A stretch of DNA of 55,276 bases. Origin: Acidimicrobiales bacterium (GTDB lineage Bacteria; Actinomycetota; Acidimicrobiia; Acidimicrobiales; SHLQ01). Positions within the stretch are counted from its first letter, which is position 1. Each line of letters opens with the position of its first letter. The DNA lies in the NCBI GenBank assembly GCA_020628865.1, contig JAHDEJ010000030.1:11781-67056 (forward strand). The letters run 5' to 3'. Positions 34,843 to 43,352 of the stretch are shown piece by piece. The translations under genes and the position numbers were made by a program. A model generated the notes under the pieces. The model was given only the letters and a program-made list of their open reading frames with translations. It searched no databases and was not told the origin of the DNA.

Positions 34843-35730
34843 ATGCCAGCTCCAGTTCGCAAAGCCGTCATCCCGGCAGCCGGTTTGGGTACCCGCTTCC
34901 TGCCCGCGACCAAGTCGCAGCCCAAGGAAATGCTGACCATCGTCGACAAGCCGGCGATCCAGTACGTGGTGGAGGAGGCCGTCGAGGCTGGCATCGAGGA
35001 TGTGCTCATCATCACGGGCACGGCCAAGAAGGCGCTCGAGGATCACTTCGATCGCAACTTCGAGCTGGAAACCCTGTTGGAGCGCAAGGGCAAGACCGGA
35101 CCGCTGCAGGAGATCATCGACATCACCAACATGGCGAAGTTCCACTTCACCCGTCAGGGTGAGCCGCTGGGACTGGGTCATGCGGTGCTCCAGGCCGAGC
35201 AGCACATCGGCGACGAGCCGTTCGTGGTGCTCCTGCCGGACGAGATCATGTGCAACGGCGGCCAGACCGTGCAGGCCATGGTCGACGCCTACCAGGAGAC
35301 CGGCAGCTCGGTCGTGGCCCTCCGCGAGGTTCCGATGGAGGAGATCTCCAGCTACGGATGCGCGGCTGCCGAGCCGGTGTCTGAGGGCGTCGTGAAGATC
35401 CCCCACATCGTCGAGAAGCCGGCGGCCGACGTGGCACCGTCGAACCTGGCCGTGATGGGTCGCTATCTGTTCACCGCCGACATCTTCGAGCACCTCCATC
35501 AGGTGACGCCGGGTGTGGGCAACGAGATCCAGCTCACCGACGCCATGGCGATGATCGCCGGCGACGGTGGCAGCGGCCTCTACGGCACGGTCGGCGACAC
35601 CGGCAGTTGGGATGCCGGACAGAAGCTCGACTTCCTTCGGGCGCAGGTCGAGATCGGTCTCGACCATCCCGAGCTCGGCGGCCCGTTCGCCGACATGCTC
35701 CGCGACCTCATGAAGCGCCGCGAAATCTGA
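34843..35730 (+). CDS. galU: UTP--glucose-1-phosphate uridylyltransferase
   Basis: Nucleotidyltransferase of 295 residues making UDP-glucose from UTP and glucose-1-phosphate. The signature AAGLGTRFLPATKSQPKEML starts near residue 11, followed by DKPAIQYVVEEAVEAG. Later blocks are VLLPDEIM and the C-terminal QLTDAMA. GGAGGT at 34828-34833 lies 9 nt before the ATG. UDP-glucose is needed for cell envelope glycans and could feed the GpgS-like enzyme earlier in the window. A tandem repeat array lies immediately downstream. Confidence 0.95.
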   Translation: MPAPVRKAVIPAAGLGTRFLPATKSQPKEMLTIVDKPAIQYVVEEAVEAGIEDVLIITGTAKKALEDHFDRNFELETLLERKGKTGPLQEIIDITNMAKFHFTRQGEPLGLGHAVLQAEQHIGDEPFVVLLPDEIMCNGGQTVQAMVDAYQETGSSVVALREVPMEEISSYGCAAAEPVSEGVVKIPHIVEKPAADVAPSNLAVMGRYLFTADIFEHLHQVTPGVGNEIQLTDAMAMIAGDGGSGLYGTVGDTGSWDAGQKLDFLRAQVEIGLDHPELGGPFADMLRDLMKRREI

Positions 35731-35782
35731 CGCAAGACCTCGCTCGCGACGCAACCGGCGAACCGAGCGCGAACAGGAAACA

Positions 35783-35954
35783 GAAGCCCGCCCATGACAG
35801 GCCGTGACGCCGGCCTGGCGTGACCGATCGCGTTGGAAAGTGAAGCCCGCCCATGACTGGCCGTGACGCCGGCCTGGCGTGACCGATCGCGTTGGAAAGT
35901 GAAGCCCGCCCATGACAGGCCGTGACGCCGGCCTGGCGTGACCGATCGCGTTGG
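35783..35954. repeat. 59-bp tandem repeat, 2.9 copies, each with a nine-codon mini-ORF
   Basis: Copies start at 35783, 35842 and 35901. The third stops 5 nt short. They differ by a single base (a to t in copy 2). Each contains the dyad AGGCCG-6 nt-CGGCCT (perfect in copies 1 and 3) and an overlapping ACGCC/GGCGT. Each also carries ATG...TGA encoding MTGRDAGLA (35794-35823, 35853-35882, 35912-35941). The only base change is synonymous for Thr. A decayed partial copy seems to precede at about 35749-35782. The array fills the gap between convergent galU and Nudix genes. Confidence 0.9.
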
Positions 35955-35957
35955 GAG

Positions 35958-36494
35958 TTAGGGCAGTCGTCCGACGTGGGCGAGGGCCCGACGCACGAGC
36001 TTCTCGTGTCCCGGTGAGAGCTCGGCGGCAACGGTCGGGCTGACGACCTCATCTGGACGGAGCCAGACCAGATCGAGCGCGTCCTGGCTCGGTTCGCAGT
36101 CGCCCTCGACCGGGACGACGTAGGCGAGGCTCACCGCGTGCTGTCGCGGATCGTGGAAGCCGGTGATGTCCGGGTTGGGGAAGTACTCGGCGACCGTGAA
36201 CGGCTGGGGCGACGGCGGGATGCGCGGCAGGGCCAGCGGGCCGAGGTCCTTCTCCAAGTGGCGAAGGAGGGCATCGCGCACGCGCTCGCCGTAGAGGATG
36301 CGTCCGGCGACGATTTCGCGGTTGACCGACCCATCGGCGCCGAGCCGCAGCAGCAGCCCGATGTGCGTGACGATGCCAAGATCGTCCGTCAGGACCGGGA
36401 TCGCGTTGATGTAGATGACGGGCATCTTGCCCCGCATCGTGGCCAGTTCGTCCTCGGACAGCCAGTTGCTCTGGGTGTCGGTGATGTCGCTCAT
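35958..36494 (-). CDS. DUF4916/Nudix-like protein with degenerate Nudix box
   Basis: Protein of 178 residues with a Nudix-like fold: IYINAIPVLTDDLGIVTHIGLLLR and a loop GRILYGERVRDALLRHLEKD starting at Gly64, split here before LG. The usual R-E-x-x-E-E-x-G core of the Nudix box reads R78-H-L-E-K-D-L-G85, so key catalytic Glu residues are changed. It may bind rather than hydrolyse nucleotides, or use other residues. The ATG at 36494 starts MSDITDTQSNWLSEDELATM, an actinobacterial DUF4916-like beginning. It is divergent from the MscS gene. Confidence 0.75.
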   Translation of the reverse strand: MSDITDTQSNWLSEDELATMRGKMPVIYINAIPVLTDDLGIVTHIGLLLRLGADGSVNREIVAGRILYGERVRDALLRHLEKDLGPLALPRIPPSPQPFTVAEYFPNPDITGFHDPRQHAVSLAYVVPVEGDCEPSQDALDLVWLRPDEVVSPTVAAELSPGHEKLVRRALAHVGRLP

Positions 36495-36642
36495 GGCGGG
36501 CTCCGTCGGGTGGGCGGCGGAACTGACGATAGACGAGCACGCACGGTGGCCTGAGCATGCCGACGTGAATCTGCGAGACGGTCCCCGGCGACGTCGCATG
36601 CCCCGGCAAAGATGTGGAGACGCAACTGCGGGAAGGAGCGCC

Positions 36643-37626
36643 GTGACCCTGACTGACGCCTGTGGTGAGGAGCCGAGGCTCGTCTGCGAACAGGTCTTCG
36701 AATGGACCGGCAACGAGACCTTCACCCGAGTGGTGGACTGGACGCTCGATGCGCCGCTGCGCATCCTGGTCATCCTCGTGCTTGCGTGGTTCGCATCGCG
36801 GATCGGCCGCCAGATCGTCGAACGATTTGCCGAGGAGGTCGCCGAGCGTGGCATCCGGGCGAAGGACGAGGAGTCCAGTCCGGTCTGGGGAAGCGTGCGT
36901 CGGCTTGCGATGCTCGACGAGCAGGAGAAGCGGTCGAAGCAGCGGGCGTTGACCCTCGGCGACGTCCTCGGAAGCGTCGTGTCCATCGTGGTGTGGACGG
37001 TGGCCACGTTCCTCGTGTTGGGGGAGCTGTCGATCAACCTGGCGCCGCTGATTGCGAGCGCCGGTGTGGCCGGCATCGCCATCGGCTTCGGTGCGCAGTC
37101 CGTCGTACGGGACTTCCTCGCCGGGATCTTCGTGATCGTCGAGGATCACTACGGCGTCGGGGATGTCGTTGACCTGGGCGAAGCTGTCGGCACCGTCGAG
37201 GAAGTCAGTCTGCGGACGACCCGCCTGCGGGACGTGGGTGGCGTGATGTGGGTCGTGCCCAACGGCGAGATCCAGCGGGTCGGCAACTTCTCGCAGCTGT
37301 ATTCGAAGTCGCGGATGGAGTTCGAGGTTGCCTACGACACCGACGTCGACAAGGCATCGCTGGTGATCAAGCGGGTGCTCGACGAGATCTGGCAGGAGAA
37401 TCGGCAGGAGGCGACGATCACCGAGGAGCCAGAGGTGCTGGGGGTCGAGGCGTTCCGCGAGAGCGCGGTCGTCATCAGTGCGACGGTGCGGACCGAGCCG
37501 GCGGAACAATGGGCGGTGGCCCGGCTGATTCGGGCCCGCATCAAGAAGGCGTTCGACGAGGAAGGAATCGAGATTCCGTTCCCGCAGCGCACGGTGTGGG
37601 TGCGCAACGACGAACCGGTGCAGTAA
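36643..37626 (+). CDS. Mechanosensitive ion channel family protein (MscS)
   Basis: Small-conductance mechanosensitive channel of 327 residues. Helices lie near 38-55 and 106-128, with the pore helix TM3 from about 135. TM3 includes GVAGIAIGFGAQSVVRDFLA, then GIFVIVEDHYGVGDVV. The cytoplasmic beta domain (VPNGEIQRVGNFSQ) and vestibule follow. A charged insert between the first two helices (about 63-100) is notable. GGAAGGAG at 36631-36638 lies 4 nt before the GTG at 36643, which decides the start. It releases solutes on hypo-osmotic shock. Confidence 0.92.
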   Translation: MTLTDACGEEPRLVCEQVFEWTGNETFTRVVDWTLDAPLRILVILVLAWFASRIGRQIVERFAEEVAERGIRAKDEESSPVWGSVRRLAMLDEQEKRSKQRALTLGDVLGSVVSIVVWTVATFLVLGELSINLAPLIASAGVAGIAIGFGAQSVVRDFLAGIFVIVEDHYGVGDVVDLGEAVGTVEEVSLRTTRLRDVGGVMWVVPNGEIQRVGNFSQLYSKSRMEFEVAYDTDVDKASLVIKRVLDEIWQENRQEATITEEPEVLGVEAFRESAVVISATVRTEPAEQWAVARLIRARIKKAFDEEGIEIPFPQRTVWVRNDEPVQ

Positions 37627-37675
37627 GCCGGTCGACGCTTGGGCGGCCCGTCCCGGCCCGGCCTCGCGCCGGCGG

Positions 37676-37681
37676 TAGCGT
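37676..37681 (+). promoter_or_regulatory. Candidate -10 box of leaderless promoter for the proline racemase-family gene
   Basis: TAGCGT lies 6 nt upstream of the ATG at 37688 with no Shine-Dalgarno sequence. Confidence 0.5.
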
Positions 37682-37687
37682 AGCCTG

Positions 37688-38746
37688 ATGCGCGAGTTCA
37701 TCGATCGTCTGACCGCTGTCGACGTCCATGCCGAGGGCGAACCCGGCCGGGTGATCACCGCCGGGGTGCCGGATCTTCCGGGCGACACGATGCTCGAGAA
37801 GATGCAGTGGATGGAGGCGAACGCCGACGACATCCGGCTGCGCATGCTCCGTGAGCCGAACGGGTATCCCGGCCTGTGCTGCAACGTGATCGTTCCGCCG
37901 ACCGACCCGGCCGCCGATGCCGGGTTCATCATCATGGAGCAGACCGAGTATCCGCCGATGTCGGGCAGCAACACGATCTGTGTGACGACGGCGTTGCTCG
38001 AGACGGGCATCGTGCCGATGGTCGAACCGGTCACCGAGCTCGTGCTGGAGTCCCCGGCCGGACTGATTGGCGTACGTGCGGACTGCGCCGACGGGAAGGT
38101 CACGCGGGTCAACTTCCGGAACGTCCCGGCGTTCGTATTGCACCTCGACGTGCCGGTGCAGGTGCCGACACTCGGGGAGGTCATGGTCGACATCGCCTGG
38201 GGCGGGATGTTCTATGCGATCGCCGATGCCGATGCGCTCGGCGTGTCGTTGGATGCCGACAACGGCGCGGAGATCGCGCGAGTGAGCGAGATGATCCGTG
38301 TCGCAACCCACGAGCAGGTTCCGGTGGCGCATCCGATCCATCCGGAGCTGACCGGGCCCACCATCTCGCAGCTGTCCGGCGCTCCGAGCGTCGCTGGAGC
38401 GCATCGACGAAACGCCGTGACGGTGGCGACCGGCGAGCTCGATTGGGACCGGCCCGAGACCTGGGGCGGCGCGCTCGATCGCTGCCCGTGCGGAACCGGG
38501 ACGTCGGCGAAGATGGCGGTCCTCCATGCACGTGGGGAGCTGGGCGTGGGTGAGGAGTTCGTGCACGAGGGCCCGCTCGGCACCACGTTCACCGGGCGGA
38601 TCCAGGAGGAGACGACGGTGGCCGGCATCCCGGCCGTGGTTCCGGAGATCGGCGGGCAGGGATGGATCACCGGCTTCGCCGAGTACGTCCTCGACCCCAC
38701 AGATCCGTTCCCGGCCGGCTACACCATCGGCGACATCTGGCCCTGA
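37688..38746 (+). CDS. Proline racemase superfamily protein (4-hydroxyproline epimerase / trans-3-hydroxyproline dehydratase-like)
   Basis: Cofactor-independent racemase-family enzyme of 352 residues. The second catalytic Cys is Cys268 in [11 protein letters not shown]. The first catalytic position, usually Cys in MCGHxxI, is Ser92 in MSGSNTIC. Family literature groups members by Cys/Cys, Ser/Cys or Cys/Thr pairs, and Ser/Cys proteins are usually assigned to hydroxyproline or related substrates. The N-terminal [16 protein letters not shown] is conserved. No proline or hydroxyproline pathway genes are adjacent, so the substrate is open. Confidence 0.87.
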   Translation: MREFIDRLTAVDVHAEGEPGRVITAGVPDLPGDTMLEKMQWMEANADDIRLRMLREPNGYPGLCCNVIVPPTDPAADAGFIIMEQTEYPPMSGSNTICVTTALLETGIVPMVEPVTELVLESPAGLIGVRADCADGKVTRVNFRNVPAFVLHLDVPVQVPTLGEVMVDIAWGGMFYAIADADALGVSLDADNGAEIARVSEMIRVATHEQVPVAHPIHPELTGPTISQLSGAPSVAGAHRRNAVTVATGELDWDRPETWGGALDRCPCGTGTSAKMAVLHARGELGVGEEFVHEGPLGTTFTGRIQEETTVAGIPAVVPEIGGQGWITGFAEYVLDPTDPFPAGYTIGDIWP

Positions 38747-38819
38747 GCTGCTGAGCCGCTGGGCGGCTGCGAGGCGCTCGCGGTACGGTTTGCAGCAAGG
38801 GGACAACCGAGGGGGACGC

Positions 38820-40460
38820 ATGGCGTTGGCACACGACCACGGGAGCACCGATGTGGTGCTCATCGACGACACGATCGGCAACGTGCTCGATGCGACCGTC
38901 GAGCGGTTCCCTGATCGAGAGGCGCTCGTCGTTCCTCACCAGGGCATCCGTCAGACCTGGACGGAGTTCCGTTCCACCGTCGACGAGGTCGCCCGTGGGC
39001 TCATGGGGCTCGGCATCGAGGCCGGCGATCGTGTCGGCATGTGGAGCCCGAACTACGCCGAGTGGATCTACATCCAGTTCGCGACCGCCCGCATCGGCGC
39101 CGTGCAGGTCAACGTCAACCCGTCGTACCGGACGAACGAGCTCGAGTATGCGCTGACGCAGTCGGGGGCGCGGCTGCTCGTCACCCGCACCGCCTACCTC
39201 ACCTCCGAGTACAAGGCGATGGTGGACGAAGTGGCGCCACGGGTGCCGACGCTTGAGCGCACGATCTGCTTCGACACCGGCGACTGGGCCGACCTGCTCG
39301 CCGCCGGCAGCGACGTGAGCGACGAACAGCTCGCCGCCCGCGCGGCGTCGCTGCAACCGAACGACCCGATCAACATCCAGTACACGTCGGGCACGACGGG
39401 CTTCCCCAAGGGCGCCACGCTCAGCCACAACAACATCCTGAACAACGCCAACTTCCTCGGCCTGCAGTGCGACTACGACGAGACGGATCGCGTCTGCATT
39501 CCGGTGCCCTTCTACCACTGCTTTGGAATGGTCATGGGCAACCTGGCATGTGCCGTGTACGGGTCGACCATGGTGATTCCGTGCCCCACGTTCGACCCGG
39601 CGGCGGTGCTCGAGACGGTTGGCGCAGAACGCTGCACGTCGCTTTACGGCGTGCCCACCATGTTCATCGCGCAGCTGGGTCACGATTCCCTTGCCTCGAC
39701 CGATCTGTCGTCGCTGCGGACCGGGATCATGGCGGGCTCTCCGTGCCCGATCGAAGTCATGAAGCGGGTGATCGACGAAATGAACATGTCGGAGGTGACG
39801 ATCGCTTACGGCCAGACCGAGACCAGCCCGGTGTCGACCCAGACCAGCACGACCGACTCGGTGGAGCTGCGGGTCTCGACGGTCGGTCGGGTGCTTCCGC
39901 ATGTCGAGTCGAAGATCATCGACCCCGAGACGGGGGAGACGGTGGCCCGAGGCGAGAGTGGCGAGTACTGCACCCGTGGTCCGCACGTGATGCTCGGCTA
40001 CTGGAACGACGACGAGAAGACGGCCGAGTCGATCGATGCCGACGGCTGGATGCACTCGGGCGACCTGGCCACGATGGACGACGCCGGCTACGTGAACATC
40101 GTCGGCCGGATCAAGGACATGATCATTCGCGGTGGCGAGAACATCTACCCCCGCGAGATTGAAGAGTTCCTCTACACGCATCCCTCGATCGCTGATGCAC
40201 AGGTCATCGGGGTGCCGGACCTGAAGTACGGCGAGGAGATCGCGGCCTGGGTGCAGCTCGAGACGGGCGAGTCGCTCGAGGCCGAGGAGCTGCAGGAGTG
40301 GTGTCGTGGCCAGATCGCCCACTTCAAGATCCCGCACCACATCATGTTCGTCGACTCGTTCCCCATGACGGTGACGGGCAAGGTCCGCAAGGTCGAGATG
40401 CGGGAGAAGTCGATCGCCGACCTCGGTCTCCACGAGGCGGCCCGCACCGAGATGGCTTAG
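38820..40460 (+). CDS. AMP-dependent acyl-CoA synthetase (fatty-acid--CoA ligase)
   Basis: ANL-superfamily ligase of 546 residues. The P-loop is [11 protein letters not shown] at 188-198, the second motif is [10 protein letters not shown], and the hinge region has [20 protein letters not shown] then [17 protein letters not shown]. The C-terminal catalytic Lys lies in [14 protein letters not shown]. It activates a fatty or short-chain carboxylic acid to acyl-CoA through an acyl-adenylate. The ATG at 38820 follows a GGGGG-containing ribosome binding site. Chain-length preference cannot be judged. Confidence 0.9.
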   Translation: MALAHDHGSTDVVLIDDTIGNVLDATVERFPDREALVVPHQGIRQTWTEFRSTVDEVARGLMGLGIEAGDRVGMWSPNYAEWIYIQFATARIGAVQVNVNPSYRTNELEYALTQSGARLLVTRTAYLTSEYKAMVDEVAPRVPTLERTICFDTGDWADLLAAGSDVSDEQLAARAASLQPNDPINIQYTSGTTGFPKGATLSHNNILNNANFLGLQCDYDETDRVCIPVPFYHCFGMVMGNLACAVYGSTMVIPCPTFDPAAVLETVGAERCTSLYGVPTMFIAQLGHDSLASTDLSSLRTGIMAGSPCPIEVMKRVIDEMNMSEVTIAYGQTETSPVSTQTSTTDSVELRVSTVGRVLPHVESKIIDPETGETVARGESGEYCTRGPHVMLGYWNDDEKTAESIDADGWMHSGDLATMDDAGYVNIVGRIKDMIIRGGENIYPREIEEFLYTHPSIADAQVIGVPDLKYGEEIAAWVQLETGESLEAEELQEWCRGQIAHFKIPHHIMFVDSFPMTVTGKVRKVEMREKSIADLGLHEAARTEMA

Positions 40461-40945
40461 ACCGGGGTCCGCTCGGGGAGTGGGCAGGCGGCCAGCTGAT
40501 AGGTCTGCAGACGGGTGCGCAGCGCCCACCGCACGAGGCCGATGGCGAGCGCTCCGACGAACGGCTGCACCGGGGCCCACCAGCTGAGCGCACCGGATGT
40601 GCCGAGCAGTGCCACGACGGCCTGGTTGCAGACCGGGCAGCCGACGGCCATGAAGGAGAACCAGCCGCCCCACATGGTTCGGGTTTCGTTGCGTTCGCTC
40701 GCGTCGACGACGTCCTCCGAGGCGTCGGCGGGCATCCGGATTGCGAACACCAGCCCGATCAGCGCCGACGTGATGGTGAGAATGACGTAGTCGATCGGTC
40801 GGGTGTCGACCGGCCGGCCGAAGATCGGATTCTCGATCAGGTCGGACGGGATGCCGATCAGCAGCGCCGCAAGCAGCGCAATCGGAATCGCCCGAATCCA
40901 CGTGACAGGCGGAAGCGCCCGGAGCTCATCGATCACAGGAGACAC
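40457..40945 (-). CDS. Conserved membrane protein with CPVCN motif
   Basis: Integral membrane protein of about 162 residues with helices near residues 15-35, 50-70 and 105-145. A segment [31 protein letters not shown], of which CPVCN is the core, carries a Cys-x2-Cys pair at a membrane edge, suggesting a redox or metal role. Function unknown. The start is uncertain: the frame is open to 40981 (TTG), and GTG 40945 or GTG 40936 are possible. GTG 40945 is chosen as the upstream part is highly basic. It converges on the acyl-CoA synthetase gene with a 4-nt overlap of the stops. Confidence 0.65.
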   Translation of the reverse strand: MSPVIDELRALPPVTWIRAIPIALLAALLIGIPSDLIENPIFGRPVDTRPIDYVILTITSALIGLVFAIRMPADASEDVVDASERNETRTMWGGWFSFMAVGCPVCNQAVVALLGTSGALSWWAPVQPFVGALAIGLVRWALRTRLQTYQLAACPLPERTPV

Positions 40946-41093
40946 CTTCGCATATCGCCGCCTCCATCGATAGCCGCACAACGGTGCCAGTCACCATCGG
41001 ATCGGATTGTGGGAGGATCGCAGAAGGGCAATGCGAGTGAGGGGGCGACACTGTTCACACCTCCCGAGGAGCCGCCGGGGCCGGCCGTGGCGG

Positions 41094-41525
41094 TCAGCAG
41101 GCGTCCTTCGTTCGGCTCCGTCGTTCGTTGATGCCGATGGCGATAAATGCCCCGCCGAAAGGCAGCAGTATCGACGCGCCGAAGAGACTCCCGTCGCGGA
41201 GCTTTGCCATGCCCGCCGCATCGATGACCACGCTGACGTGTTCGCCGCGGCGGCTGGGCCCAGTTGCCGTTCGGTGGTCGGCGACGAATGTCTCGGCCTG
41301 ACCCGTGTCGGGATCGGTGTAGGCGATCACGAGCTGGGGTGGGAACCTGTTGCCGAACGATCGCTGGCTTCCGGCGACCTCTCCCGGAACCACGCGTTCT
41401 GAACCGATGATGAGCCAGTCGTTCAGGCTGTGCGCGCCGAAAAGCACCAGGCAGGCGCCGATGAGGAGCGCGAGGTTTCGTTGTACCCAGCGCTGCGTTC
41501 TGCTCTGGTCCGCGCGTACCGTCAT
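41094..41525 (-). CDS. Small two-helix membrane protein, DUF3592-like
   Basis: Protein of 143 residues with one hydrophobic helix near 18-35, an extracytoplasmic domain with PPQLVIAYTDPDTGQAETFV and RRGEHVSVVID, and a second helix near 110-130 followed by a basic tail (ERRSRTKD). The arrangement resembles DUF3592 proteins. A GTG at 41534 is an alternative start. The ATG at 41525 is chosen. No function is assigned. It is separated by 72 nt from the ACC deaminase gene upstream on the same strand and could be at the end of that transcript. Confidence 0.6.
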   Translation of the reverse strand: MTVRADQSRTQRWVQRNLALLIGACLVLFGAHSLNDWLIIGSERVVPGEVAGSQRSFGNRFPPQLVIAYTDPDTGQAETFVADHRTATGPSRRGEHVSVVIDAAGMAKLRDGSLFGASILLPFGGAFIAIGINERRSRTKDAC

Positions 41526-41597
41526 GGTTCTCACGTCGGATCAGCAGTTCCAATGTTGACGAAGTTCGCCGTGGAACGGTGCCAGGCGCCTCGTGAA

Positions 41598-42647
41598 TCA
41601 GTGCGCCGTGATTTCGCGTTCGGGGGCGCCGAGGCCGGGGTAGCCGGCGTAGGCGGGGAGCGCGGTCTGGCCGCCGAGATGGGCGTAGAGCACCTTGGAG
41701 CCGGCGGGGATTTCGCCGGAGCGGATCATGCCGATGAGGCCGGCCATGGACTTTCCTTCGTAGACCGGGTCGGTGAGCATGCCTTCCTGGCGGGCGGCCA
41801 TGTGGATGGCTTCGACGGTGCCCGCGTCCGGGAGGCCGTAGGCGGGGCCCTCGTAGCCGGGGATGACGGTGATTTCGTCGTCTCGTAGCGTGCGGCCGAC
41901 GCCGATCTGGTCGGCGGTGTTCTGTGCGATGCGGGTGACCTGATCGATGGCCTGGTCGAGTGTGCCGCTGGCGTCGATGCCCACGACCCGTCGGTCGTCG
42001 CGGTCCTCGAGGGCGAAGCCGGCGATCATTCCGGCGTGGGTCGAGCCGGTGACGGTGCAGACGATGATGTGGTCGAAGAAGATGTCGCGCTCGGCTTCCT
42101 GCTGGCCGACCTCGACCGCCCAGTTGGCGAAGCCCATGCCGCCGAGTGGGTGGTCGGATGCTCCCGCTGGGATGGCGTAGGGGGTGCCGCCGTCGGCGAT
42201 CACCGAGTCGAGGGCCCGCTGCCAGCTGTCCCGGAAGCCGATGTCGAAGCCGGCCGGGTCGACCCGTGGGTCGCCTCCCATGATTCGGGTGAGCTGGATG
42301 TTGCCGACCTTGTCGTACGCAAGGTCGTGGTAGTCCACCCAACCCTCCTGCACCGTCACGGCCTTCATGCCGAGGTGGCAGGCCACGCCGGTGACCTGGC
42401 GGGTGTGATTGGACTGGATTCCGCCGATCGAGACGAGCGTGTCGCAGCCGGTGGCGATGGCGTCGGCGGCCAGGTATTCGAGCTTGCGGACCTTGTTGCC
42501 GCCGAAGGCGATGCCGCTGTTGCAGTCTTCGCGTTTGGCCCAGATCTCGACCTCGCCGCCGAGCGCTTCGGAGAGGCGGGGGAGCGGATGGATGGGAGAT
42601 GGTCCGAACAGCAGCGGGACCCGGTCGAAGTCGGCAAGTGTCGTCAT
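41598..42647 (-). CDS. acdS: 1-aminocyclopropane-1-carboxylate deaminase
   Basis: PLP enzyme of 349 residues in the ACC deaminase / D-cysteine desulfhydrase family. It converts ACC to 2-oxobutyrate and ammonia. The PLP lysine is Lys52 in [10 protein letters not shown], and [15 protein letters not shown] is the nucleophile region (Ser79). Residues that separate true ACC deaminases from desulfhydrases are Glu297 in VYEGKSM and Leu324 in AHLGGQ. Both have the ACC deaminase identity. The ATG at 42647 is separated by 66 nt from a divergent GntR gene, with a palindrome between them. A 2-oxoacid dehydrogenase E1 follows the regulator, fitting 2-oxobutyrate use. Confidence 0.88.
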   Translation of the reverse strand: MTTLADFDRVPLLFGPSPIHPLPRLSEALGGEVEIWAKREDCNSGIAFGGNKVRKLEYLAADAIATGCDTLVSIGGIQSNHTRQVTGVACHLGMKAVTVQEGWVDYHDLAYDKVGNIQLTRIMGGDPRVDPAGFDIGFRDSWQRALDSVIADGGTPYAIPAGASDHPLGGMGFANWAVEVGQQEAERDIFFDHIIVCTVTGSTHAGMIAGFALEDRDDRRVVGIDASGTLDQAIDQVTRIAQNTADQIGVGRTLRDDEITVIPGYEGPAYGLPDAGTVEAIHMAARQEGMLTDPVYEGKSMAGLIGMIRSGEIPAGSKVLYAHLGGQTALPAYAGYPGLGAPEREITAH

Positions 42648-42672
42648 GAACCGCACCGTAGCGGATTCCATA

Positions 42673-42684
42673 ATCGTATACAAT
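42673..42684. promoter_or_regulatory. Palindromic operator candidate for the GntR regulator
   Basis: ATCGTATACAAT is a near-perfect palindrome with one mismatch and a GTATAC core, like sites bound by FadR/UxuR-type GntR proteins. It lies in the 66-nt gap between acdS and the divergent regulator gene, where it could control both. Confidence 0.55.
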
Positions 42685-42713
42685 CGCGAAATGACGCAGA
42701 AGAAGACTCGCTG

Positions 42714-43352
42714 ATGTCGACCGTCGACGAGGTCCAACAGGCCGTGATGGAGCGGATGCTGCGCGGCGAGCTGGCGCCCGGCACCTGGCTGCGGCAGGAC
42801 GACCTGGCCGCACAGCTGGGCGTGAGCAAGATCCCGGTTCGAGAAGCCCTGCACCGGCTGGCGGCGAGCGATCTGCTTCGATTCGAGAACAACCGCGGTG
42901 TCGTCGTGCCGATGCTGACTGCGGAGGACGCCGCCGAGACGTACGGGCTCCGGTTGGCGATCGAGCCGGAGCTGCTTCGCCGAGCGGTGCCCAAGCTGAC
43001 GATCGTGCACCTTGCCGAAGCCGAGATGGCACTTGCCGCGAGCGACGTGCAGGGGGCGAGCGTGCCCGAGGCGAACTGGGCCTTCCACGCTGCGCTGTAC
43101 GGGGCGGCCGGATGGCGGCGCGGCATGGCCATGGTGCAGTCGCTCCACGCAGCCGTTGCCCCGTACGTTGCCCTCTACACTCAGGACCTCGGCGGTGCCG
43201 CCACGTCCGACGAAGAGCATCAGCGCATCCTCCAGGCCTGTCGTGATGGTGATGCCGAGCGAGCGTGTTCGCTCCTCGAGGTGCATCTGCGCGAAGCTGC
43301 GGCAGCACTCGATCACGTCTTCACGGAGGACACCGATGCCGGAACACGGTAA
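42714..43352 (+). CDS. GntR family transcriptional regulator (FCD/FadR subfamily)
   Basis: Regulator of 212 residues. The N-terminal winged helix-turn-helix (about 4-68) includes [20 protein letters not shown] then [18 protein letters not shown]. The C-terminal all-helical FCD domain ends in [20 protein letters not shown] then LLEVHL with the usual metal-binding Glu/His pattern. It probably senses a small carboxylate and binds the palindrome just upstream. The likely ligand is ACC or 2-oxobutyrate, which is inference from the neighbours. The start codon overlaps the stop of a possible seven-residue leader ORF at 42691-42714. Its end overlaps the E1 gene by 17 nt. Confidence 0.88.
   Translation: MSTVDEVQQAVMERMLRGELAPGTWLRQDDLAAQLGVSKIPVREALHRLAASDLLRFENNRGVVVPMLTAEDAAETYGLRLAIEPELLRRAVPKLTIVHLAEAEMALAASDVQGASVPEANWAFHAALYGAAGWRRGMAMVQSLHAAVAPYVALYTQDLGGAATSDEEHQRILQACRDGDAERACSLLEVHLREAAAALDHVFTEDTDAGTR

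Noticed and set aside
35783-35954. CRISPR array
   Set aside because: The repeats are directly adjacent with no spacers and no cas genes nearby. It is a simple tandem repeat.
41598-42647. D-cysteine desulfhydrase instead of ACC deaminase
   Set aside because: Glu297 and Leu324 have the identities associated with ACC deaminases. Biochemical proof is still lacking.
42691-42714. Leader peptide MTQKKTR ending on the GntR start codon
   Set aside because: The overlap is suggestive of coupling, but a seven-codon frame without a ribosome binding site is too weak to annotate as a gene.
40933-43308. Long minus-strand open frame of 791 codons across the ACC deaminase and GntR genes
   Set aside because: It reads out of frame through acdS. 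The translation is low-complexity Arg/Pro/His-rich and lacks family motifs.
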